From Corydoras sp. C115 (Eukaryota; Chordata; Actinopteri; Siluriformes; Callichthyidae): 64,000 nt of DNA. The position numbers and the translations under genes were made by a program. The notes under the pieces were generated by a model. It made no database searches. It saw only the letters and a program-made list of their open reading frames with translations, and was not told where the DNA came from. Every line of letters starts with the position of its first letter. The first letter of the stretch is position 1. This document shows, in pieces, positions 55,152 through 64,000 of the stretch. The stretch is from assembly GCA_019802505.1 (NCBI GenBank), contig JAFMOC010000387.1, positions 846,001 through 910,000 on the forward strand, in the 5' to 3' direction.

Positions 55152-56464
55152 CCCAATAAACAGAATTGGTATGTGTTTTTTAAATTTACATTTAATAGTA
55201 ATTTTTTTTTATTGCGCGGGTTGACAGACATTACTAAAGGTGTCCTTCAAGGCTCAATAGGACCTTTTTAAATATTGGTCCAGGTTTTTGCAGCATTCAA
55301 AATGAAGCACTTAGTTGCAAAAATTGGATGTAGGCAACAAATTTAATTAAATATAATTTTATATATATAATAAGTCCAATAAACAGAATTGGTATGTGTT
55401 TTTTTACGTTTACATTTAATAGTTTTTTTTATTTATAACACAGTCCGACAAAAGTTCTCCCACTCGTGAGGTTACTAAAGGTGTCCCTCAAGGATCGATA
55501 TTAGGACCTTTGCAGATATTAACCTGGATTTTTACAGCGTCCAAAATTAAACAGTTAAAAAAATTGGATGTGGGCAACAAATTTGATAAAATATAATTTT
55601 ATATATATATAAACCCTCAAGGCTCAATATTAGTACCATCTTGATTTTCTGTTCTTGCTTCAAAATAGCTTTCTCTAAGTTCAGAATGAATTTGCTAACC
55701 TTTAATATTTTGTCCCGACGAAGGTTCTGTGGTTCACTCGAAAAAGGGCAATCTTACTGAACCCACCTTTAAATTGTTAAAATCTCGGACCAAGTCGTAA
55801 AATCAAACTAGCTAGGTATCTGGTAGCTTTCTCTCCTTTTAGCACAAACCTACAAAGGAAAGCCGAGGGGTGTCTTGGGTGTCGGTATAGAAACAGTTTG
55901 TCTTTCACTCACGTTGGTTCCGATGATGTCACTTCCTGTTTTATTATGGTGACACAGTCGACAGACAGGCAGGTGAAATATCATTACAAATGCTTGATTC
56001 AGAAAGAAGCACTGTTCTCCATACACTGGCGTAAAACTGGCAATCGCTACATGGTACGCGTTGGTTTAGCTACCTCGGCTTGGTTTGTCACAGAACCTGT
56101 TGGGAACCATTATCTGTGGCCCACATCAGGTCGTCTAATCAGGTCGTCTAATATTTGATCGGGAATGTTTGATTGTCATTGTCTAATATTTGGCGGAAAA
56201 AAAATCCCTTTCTTTCAAGTAGCTTTGGCTACCATTGTTAATAAGAACATTTTCTCAATAACTCGCCTAGTCAAATTAAATTAAATTAAAAACAATTAAA
56301 TCCAATTTAATTTAATTTATTAATTTGGTTCGGTTCTGGGCCCCAAACGTTGAGGCCGTTGAAACCACTGCAACAATTGTTACAAACGTCTTCATAATAT
56401 ACGCACATAACTCACAAAACATAGTGTAGATGATCTGAAACGTACCAGGGTTACGGATCCTTAC

Positions 56465-56495
56465 GTCGCTCCTCTTCGCCAGGGTTCTTCGAAAT
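56465..56495 (-). other. CD4-like 5' untranslated exon 1 (approximate start)
   Basis: The minus strand shows a donor GAGCGAC|GTAAGG at 56465. The likely start is 25-30 bp after the TATA-like box, near 56495. No ATG lies between, so the exon would be untranslated. Inferred from signals only. Confidence 0.45.
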
Positions 56496-56520
56496 GTCAA
56501 TCTCCCGAGTCGGCTTCACT

Positions 56521-56558
56521 CTATAAGATGGGCTGACCCCTCCCTTCCAGCTGATTGG
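56521..56558 (-). promoter_or_regulatory. Candidate CD4-like core promoter
   Basis: On the minus strand, GGCCAATCAG (CCAAT box at 56554-56558) is followed 27 bp later by CTTATAG (TATA-like, 56521-56527) and then exon 1 with its donor. The stretch is free of repeats, unlike its surroundings. Confidence 0.45.
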
Positions 56559-56599
56559 CCTAACGAATGGAAAAGCAAAATTGTCCGTTAACGTACTTA

Positions 56600-57650
56600 C
56601 ACGCTAACAACATTTTTAATTAATATTATGGAATACGAAACAATTTGGCCCAATTGTATCCAACGACTCATTGATTTATCAACGGAAAAGATCACACAAG
56701 AAATGTTCGGATCTTTTCCGCAAATCCGACAGTGGCCTATACTAAATTGGCAAGTTTGAGGTATTATTGCGTAAGGTTGTTGGGTTACGGATGAAATGTT
56801 GGCGTTTTTTAAAATTAAATATGTTCAACAAATCAATTTTAATCTAACTTTTCAAATAAAATTAATTGGTTTGTGTCGTCGTCTTAATTGTTTGTAACAC
56901 GTCGTAATTTTAACTATTAGGATGCTATTATCTACGCAGTGCATGCCAAACGTCAAACGTCTTAGTTTGTTAAATTGTTAGTTTGTTAATTTGTTAACGT
57001 ACTCACATTTTAAAAGCTGCTATTAAATTTTGTTGGAATGTTAATTAGTCATTCATATAATAATAGTAAGCGAAACGCGAAGTAGGAACCTTAAAATTCA
57101 AAAGATCACCTTTAAAAAAAATGACAAACCTGAGTTCACCTTCAAAAAATAAGTCCTCAAACTAAATAGTCGTAGTCGGCATCCCACAAGGCTCGATCCT
57201 AGATCACCTTCTTGTTCAGGTTCTAATTTTTATTGCGACACCAACGAAGCGTTCTCTTACTGGAATAAATTCTTTGTTAAATATTACCCCCCTCGATGAA
57301 TTTCCAATAAAATTTACCCCGCAAACGTATCGCAAAAAATTGGTTGGCGCAAAATTGGCGACATAAACGGTTTTTTTAGGTTGTTTTTGCAACAATCGTC
57401 ATTTTCCATTCCTCTTTTAGGTTCCCAAAATTTGTTCCACCGTTAAAAAATGATGGCAAAAATGCTGAAGACGGCAAAAAAAAATTGCCCCAACCAAACC
57501 ATAATAGATCTTCGACGTTATGCTAATTGGCCCCAGATCTAATCAAATTATTAGCTAAAGATCAGGACAGATATATTATCTATCAAGTGTATTTCAACGG
57601 CAATCGGACATCCTCCGAATGTTCTACCGAATAATGTTCTCCCATAATGC
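56600..57650. other. Unique AT-rich upstream flank of CD4-like gene
   Basis: No repeat family or reading frame recognised. Confidence 0.5.
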
Positions 57651-57659
57651 TGTTTAAAT

Positions 57660-58115
57660 CGAGTTGGCCGTCATCCAGGGGAGAACGTTCCAGGCACTGG
57701 GCAGATACACCCAGGACAGGGGAGCAATCTATCGCTGGACACACACTCATTCACAAAAACACACTCTATAAGGGGCAATTTGGAGCATTCAATTCACCTT
57801 GAATCCATGTTTTTGGCCTGCGGACGGAAAGCGGAGAACCCGAATAAAACCTACGTGGACACAAGGAGAACATGCAAACTCCCCCCAGATTGGGATTCCA
57901 ACCGGGAATCCCCAGCACTGAGAAGAGAACATGCTAACCACCAAGCCACCATGTCATTCTTAGGGCAGTTTCGATAGGAGCAATTTAAAGCGGCCATTTC
58001 ACCTTGAATTCATGTTTTTGGACTGTGGGGCAATCTCGACAGGAGCAATTTAAAGCAGGCAATTCACCTCAAAGCCATGTTCCCAGGACAGGGTACCAAT
58101 CTACCGCTGTGCACA
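57660..58115 (-). mobile_element. SINE copy plus minisatellite units
   Basis: 57670-57955 is a reversed SINE with GGGATTCCAACC (mutated B box) and AAGCCACCATG head. It runs into two or three reversed 65-bp units. Confidence 0.8.
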
Positions 58116-59080
58116 CACACAAACTATACTCTGTATGGGGCAATTTGATTAAAGTGGAGAACCTGGAGGACCTCTAGTGTGACTCTTTGAGCAAGACCCT
58201 TAACCCTTGTTGCTCCAGGTGTGCTTGGGCAACCAAGTCGCTTTGGATAATGACCAAACGTAAACATACCCTAACCAAATACTCCTAAGCTTAATAGCTA
58301 CATGAAAGTGGAACGTGAGATACTACGATACATTCTATTTCCCGCTATGTTTTAGAACCAGCGTTTTTGTTTTTAATAAACGCATTTACGAACGAAATAG
58401 CAAGTGAAAACTTACTTCTGGGTTTTCACCCGAACTCCTATTTTAATACGAAAAATAAACATCCCATAACCAAATTCTCCTTTTTTTGAGCAAGACCCTT
58501 AACCAAGTGGCTTTGGATAGTGACCATAGATAACCGTCCCATAACCAAATTCTCCTAAGCGTTATAGCTACACGCCGAGGTAGACGTACCAAGCCGCGAG
58601 TTCTAACGCTAAGTATCAGCGAGCTCCTGTAGGGCCTGGGTGGTTTGTTTAGGGGAACCACATGAAGGTCGAAAACACGTCTAGTGCCTCACATCTGTCT
58701 CTGAGGTTTCACCCTTCTTTCATTCGCCTCTTCCTGCCTAGCTGAGTTCACCTTCAAACGCCTACCTCGCTCAAGCACCGAAGAGGCCAAAAGTTTGAGA
58801 ACCTTATCACCAAACGTTGGGGTCGGGGGGAGAACCTAACTGATGGTCTGATTCGGTACTTTGGGATCGTCGCGTCGCCTCGGTGAGGAAAGACCCTTTG
58901 GCGAGGGATCCCTGATTACTCACCGAAAAACGGAACCGTTACCGAAAGCGACACAGAGGAAGGGAGGGGGTGGCGGCTTTCGAGATGTCTCGCCCGGTAG
59001 CTGTTTCCACTTGTGAAAGCTGTTCGAACAAAATAGCACTTCGGTATCACTAAACGAAGGGGTTTTCGCCCGAAAATCCT
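58116..59080. other. Mostly unique sequence with one duplicated segment
   Basis: 58190-58275 and 58488-58562 share GAGCAAGACCCTTAACC and GGCTTTGGAT/CATAACCAAAT words. 58330-58420 recurs at 59735-59830 (CTATTTCC-GCTATGTTTTAGAACCAG). No gene recognised. Confidence 0.5.
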
Positions 59081-59084
59081 ATTT

Positions 59085-60300
59085 TAATACGAAAAATTGG
59101 TTAGACTAGCTACCATTTTGGCTACGAATGCGAATTCGTTATGAATTTTAAACCAGTAAAATATGGCATACGTAGCAATTATTTGATCATTTTTGAAAGC
59201 CATTACGCGACCCAAGGTAGCTAATTGTAGACGTGGGCTAATTTTCAAGCTATCGATTGCGAATACCAATACCAAACCATTTTACTCGCAACTAATGGTC
59301 CGTTCTAAGTCGGAGAAGTGAAGCCGCATATTTTGGTAGCTAATAAGCCTTCTATTGGGACGCAAAAGCGACGCTAAAGAAGGAGTTTGAAGTTTCTGAG
59401 TTTGGTTAAAGCTTAAAACCAGCAAACTATGGTGTACCAAAGCAATTATTTGATCATTTTTTAAGCCATTACGGGATTCTACAACTAGCTATAGAGTAGC
59501 TAGTATAAATTTCAAGCTACCATTCGCAAATACCAATACCAAATGGTTTTACTCACAACTATTTGTCCTTTCTATGTCGGAGAGCATTTCTTTGAGCATT
59601 TTTTAAAACCATTACGACATTCTACCCAACGAGTTACCTGTCCCAAGGTAGCTAATTGCAAGCGTGGGCTAATTTTCAAGCTAATATTTGCAATCGTCAC
59701 CCAATATCAAATGTTTTTTTTTCGATGGGATACGCCAGATATTATGATATATTCTATTTCCTGCTACATTTTAGAACCAGTATTTTTGTTTTTAATAAAC
59801 GTATTTACGAATGAAATAGGAAGTGAAAAACTACTTCTGCTTCATTAAACGAAGGTTTTTTTGCCCAACAATCTTTTTTAATAATTATTATTTAATAATA
59901 ACTTATTAATTGTAATTAATAAAAAAAAATATTTGATCATTTTTACCCAACTAGCTACCTGGCCCAAGGTAGCTAATTGTAGACTAATTTTCAAGCTGCT
60001 ATTTGCAATTGTTGACCAATACCAAATGTTTAAGTCGGAAAAATGACACCGCATATTTTGGTAGCTAGTAAACCTTCGATTGGGACGAAAAAGCGATGCT
60101 AAAAAAGTAGCTTGAGTGTTTTAAGTTTAGTTAAAGCTTTAAACCAGTAAAATATAGCATACAAAACCATTACGTGATTCTACCCAACTAGCTACCTGTC
60201 ACAAGGTAGCTAATTACAAGCGTGGGATAATTTCTAGGCTACCATTTGCGAATCCCGATCGTCGCCCAATAACAAATGGTTTTCCTCGCAACTAATTGTG
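59085..60300. repeat. ~300-bp diverged tandem repeat
   Basis: CCCAAGGTAGCTAATTG, CAAGCTACCATTTGCGAAT, ACCAATACCAAATGGTTTT and CGCATATTTTGGTAGCTA recur four times or so (near 59210, 59480, 59645, 59960, 60195) in varied order. Confidence 0.8.
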
Positions 60301-60519
60301 AGTAATTACAATTCCAGACTGTAGTCCATCTGTGTTCTTTGTTTTTGTTAGTCCCCTATTGGTTCTCTGTTCTCTCTTGGTCAAGAGCATCGCAGAACAG
60401 ATACCATTAGGGTGGTGGGTAGTTTCACCCTGCTGGGATAGGAATAATAATAATGCCCCTACCAAATAATTCCTACTCTGTTGTGCTACCATTAGGGTCT
60501 GACCATTACAGAACCAAGC

Positions 60520-61010
60520 ACACAGTAGGGACTACAGTCTAGGATTGGAGAACTACAAAGTCGGAGAACATGGACAATAAGTGGTGCCAAAAAAGGGGTT
60601 TGCCCAAACCCTTGACTGGTACCATGGTCAATCTTTAAAAGAACAACCTACTCTGTGGTGGTACCATTGGAGAACCAAGTACACAGTAGGGACTACAGAC
60701 TGGCATTAGAGAACTACAAAGTCCACCGGAGAACATGGACAATGAGTGGAGCCAAAAAAGGGGTTTGCCCAAACCCTTGACTGGTACCATGGTCAATCTT
60801 TAAAAGAACAACCTACCCTGTGGTGGTACCATTTGAGAACCAAGTATACAGTAGGGACTACAGACTGGCATTGGAGAACTACAAAGTCCATCGGAGAACA
60901 TGGACAATAAGTGGAGCCAAAAACGGGATTTGCCCAAACCCTTGACTGGTACCGTGGTGAACCTTTAAAGAACGACCTCAAGGTTCCCAGGTTTGGCTGA
61001 AATGTTCTTT
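60520..61010. repeat. ~163-bp tandem repeat, three units
   Basis: AGTAGGGACTACAG starts near 60527, 60689 and 60853. Units share GGGTTTGCCCAAACCCTTGA and CTGGTACCATGGTCAATC (the core GGTACCATGGT is nearly palindromic). A partial inverted copy lies at 61340-61545. Confidence 0.93.
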
Positions 61011-61339
61011 GGCACGGCACCCAACCCAAAGGGGGATGTTCTAAACAGGCCGAAGGCAGTCCTCATTGGACTACCAACTACCTTGTCCTGACCCTCTAGG
61101 GTTTTTTATTTGTTTTGAAGCAAAGGAAAATGCTTGATGGCATTCTCTGGGTTCTAAAATAAGCTCAGCAGGAATGTGTAGGAGTTAGGAGTCATCACCT
61201 ACTCTCTCGCGCTCTCGCTCTCTGGTTCCGTAATGACTCGGGGTATCAGGGGATCCCTCCCAAACTGCTATTAATCATCAGAAACCTTACATCACAAACG
61301 TGATAGGTGCTATGAATATGTTTTCAGATAAAGCCATAC

Positions 61340-61545
61340 TCATGTGGTAGAACCACAGAGCAGGTCGTTCTTTGAAAGACTGACCACGGAACCAGTCAAA
61401 AGTTTGGGCACACCCCTTTATTGGCTCCGCTTATTGTCCATGTTCTCCGTCCATACTATGTACTCGGTTCTCCAATGGTACCACCAGAGGGCAGGTCGTT
61501 CTTTGGAAGATTGACCATGGTACCAGTGAAAAGGTTCATACCATG
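61340..61545. repeat. Inverted copy of the 163-bp repeat
   Basis: GCAGGTCGTTCTTTG, GACTGACCACGGAACCAGTC and TTGGCTCCGCTTATTGTCC are the reverse of words at 60560-60990. Confidence 0.85.
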
Positions 61546-61549
61546 CTGA

Positions 61550-63815
61550 ATTGACTGATTTAAATTGCTCCCATCGAGATTGCCCCACAGTACAAAAACA
61601 TGGATTCAAGGTGAATTGACTGCTTTGAATTGCTCCTATCTATATTGCCCGGACGGTGACATGGTGGCTCATTGGTTGGCATGGATTAAGGGTGAATTAT
61701 ATGCTCTCAATTGATCCTAGTGAGATTGCCCCGCAGTCCAAAAACATGGATTCAAGGTGAATTGGCTGCTTTAAATTGCTCCTTTCTAAATTGCCCTTAG
61801 GGTGACATGGTGGCTCAGTGGCTAGCATGGATTTAAAGTGAATAATATGCTCCTAGCGAGATTGCCCCACAGTCAAAAAACATGAAATCAAGGTGAATTG
61901 ACTGCTTTAAATTGCTCCCATCGAGATTGCCCCACACTACAAAAACATGGATTCAAGGTGAATTGACTGCTTTAAATTGCTCCTATCTATATTGCCCTGA
62001 GGGTGACATGGTGGCTCAGTGGTTAGCATGGATTAAGGTTGAATTATACATGAAAAAACTGCATCAAAAAACATGAATTCATGGTGAATTGACTGATTTA
62101 AATTGCTCCTATCGAGATTGCCCCACAGTCCAAAAACATGAATTCAAGGTGAATTGACTGCTTTAAAATACTCCTATCGAGATTGCCCCAGAGTCCAAAA
62201 ACATGGATTCAAGGTGAATTGACTGCTTTAAAATACTCCTATCGAGATTGCCTCAGAGTCCAAAAACATGGATTCAAGGTGACTTGACTACTTTAATTTA
62301 CTCCTATCGAGATTTCCCCACAGCCTAAAAGGTGTTTTAAAGGTGAATTGACTGCTTTAAATTGCTCCTATCTAAATTGCCCTGAGGGCTACATACTGGT
62401 TCAGTGGTTAGCATGGATTTAAGGTGAATTATATGCTCTCGATTGCTCCTAGCGAGATTGCCCCACAGTCCAAAAACATGGATTCAAGGTGAATTATATG
62501 CTCTCAATTGCTCCTAGCGAGATTGCCCCACAATCCAAAAACATGGATTCAAGGTGAATTGACTGCTTTAAAATGCTCCTATCGAGATTGCCCTAGAGTC
62601 CAAAAACATGGATTCAAGGTGAATTGGCTGCTTTATATTGCTTCTTTCAAGATTGCGCTGAGGGCAACATACTGGCTCAGTGGTTAGCATAGATTCAAAG
62701 TGAATTATATGCTCTCAATTGCTCCTAGCAAGATTGCCCCACACTCCAAAAACATGGATTCAAGGTGAATTATATGCTCTCAATTGCTCCTAGCGAGATT
62801 GCCACACAATCCAAAAACATGGATTCAAGGTGAATTGACTGCTTTAAAATGCTCCTATCGAGATTGCCCTAGAGTTCAAAAATATGGATTCAAGGTGAAT
62901 TGGCTGCTTTATATTGCGTCTGTCAAGATTGCGCTGAAGGGTACATACTGGCTCAGTGGATAGCATGGATTTAAGGTGAATTATATGCTCTTGATTGCTC
63001 TAAGCGAGATTGCCCCACAGTCCAAAAACATGGATTCAAGGTGAATTGGCTGCTTTATATTGCTTCTTTCAAGATTGCGCTGAGGGCAACATACTGGCTC
63101 AGTGGTTAGCATAGATTCAAAGTGAATTATATGCTCTCAATTGCTCCTAGCGAGATTGCCCCACACTCCAAAAACATGGATTCAAGGTGAATTATATGCT
63201 CTCAATTGCTCCTAGCGAGATTGCCCCACAATCCAAAAACATGGATTCAAGGTGAATTGACTGCTTTAAAATGCTCCTATCGAGATTGCCCTAGAGTCCA
63301 AAAACATGGATTCATGGTGAATTGACTGCTTTAAAATGCTCCTATCGAGATTGCCCTAGAGTCCAAAAACATGGATTCAAGGTGAATTGGCTGCTTTATA
63401 TTGCTTCTATCAAGATTGCGCTGAAGGGTACATACTGGCTCAGTGGATAGCATGGATTTAAGGTGAATTATATGCTCTTGATTGCTCTAAGTGAGATTGC
63501 CCCACAGTCCAAAAACATGGATTCAAGGTGAATTGGCTGCTTTATATTGCTTCTTTCAAGATTGCGCTGAGGGCAACATGCTGGCTCAGTGGATAGCATA
63601 GATTCAAAGTGAATTATATGCTCTCAATTGCTCCTAGCGAGATTGCCCCACACTCCAAAAACATGGATTCAAGGTGAATTATATGCTCTCAATTGCTCCT
63701 AGCGAGATTGCCCCACAATCCAAAAACATGGATTCATGGTGAATTGACTGCTTTAAAATGCTCCTATCGAGATTGCCCTTGAGTCCAAATACATGGATTC
63801 AAGGTGAATTAACTG
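61550..63815 (+). repeat. 65-bp minisatellite, block 7, with SINE-head higher-order units
   Basis: About 34 units. A hybrid unit with a SINE head (CTGAGGGCAACATACTGGCTCAGTGGTTAGCAT) recurs near 62650, 63070 and 63550, and similar ones near 61650, 61800, 62000, 62385, 62935 and 63420, embedded in the same array. The variants TTATATGCTCTCAATTGCTCC and CTTTAAAATGCTCC alternate in fixed order, showing higher-order organisation of about 420-480 bp. Confidence 0.94.
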
Positions 63816-64000
63816 ATTATATATATATGATGTGATGGTTGTAAATCTGCTGGCAGTGATGTAAGAATCAGAGGCTTGAAATGTAAAAACACGCCGCAAA
63901 ATGTCAGCGGAAAGTAACTTATCGTGTTGACATTTGGAATCCCGATTATGAAACGTAATGACTAGCTTCCGTTCCAGCTCACCCCTGGCTGACTAGCACC
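63816..64000. other. Window end, unassigned
   Basis: Non-repetitive; no frame or motif recognised in this short stretch. Confidence 0.5.

Overview
This window looks like teleost fish nuclear DNA, probably from an ostariophysan or catfish-like lineage; the lineage is inferred from style only. Reasons: genes split by GT-AG introns, long (TA)n tracts, tRNA-headed SINEs, L2 and RTE (Rex3-like) LINEs, Tc1, hAT and Harbinger transposons, Ty3/gypsy pieces, an NLRC3-type leucine-rich-repeat exon and a fish-type CD4 gene. Most bases belong to repeats. Two multi-exon host genes can be read through.

Gene 1 (+ strand, 926-15117) is the 3' part of a MORC3-like gene. Fourteen consecutive exons join in one open frame (482 codons including the stop). 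They cover the end of the ATPase/S5 module, a basic stretch, a coiled coil and a MORC3-like C-terminus. The CW zinc finger expected after the S5 module is not seen. Its introns hold solo LTRs, an L2 LINE 3' end, SINEs, a Tc1 relic and a Harbinger-like relic.

15.2-24.2 kb is repeat-rich. It holds a SINE sitting in a (TA)n tract, three near-identical tandem units of about 900 bp, an NLRC3-like LRR exon split by a solo LTR, and gypsy integrase debris. 24.2-30.3 kb is a nested stack: a minus-strand Ty3/gypsy pol is split by a hAT-like element with an 8-bp target duplication, and that element received a SINE (13-bp duplication) and a frameshifted RTE LINE (11-bp duplication).

30.35-38.35 kb is a 62-bp satellite with higher-order structure. 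It is interrupted at 30828-35734 by a young LTR retroelement (5-bp duplication TACTG, LTRs nearly identical). The element lacks recognisable pol and carries GC-rich, internally repetitive minus-strand reading frames.

Gene 2 (- strand, coding 50674 to 40915, 5' untranslated exons back to about 56495) is CD4-1-like. It has a signal peptide, four Ig-like domains with D1 split over two exons, a transmembrane exon and a short Cys-rich tail. The eight coding exons join without a frameshift into 457 codons plus stop. D1 lacks the first canonical Ig cysteine and D2 lacks the F-strand cysteine. The introns are packed with a 65-bp minisatellite that resembles the middle of the local SINE. The 5' intron holds a roughly 300-bp tandem repeat that still carries a reverse-transcriptase motif. 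A CCAAT box and a TATA-like box lie just upstream of exon 1.

56.6-64 kb has no recognised gene. It holds several local tandem repeats and more of the SINE-derived minisatellite.
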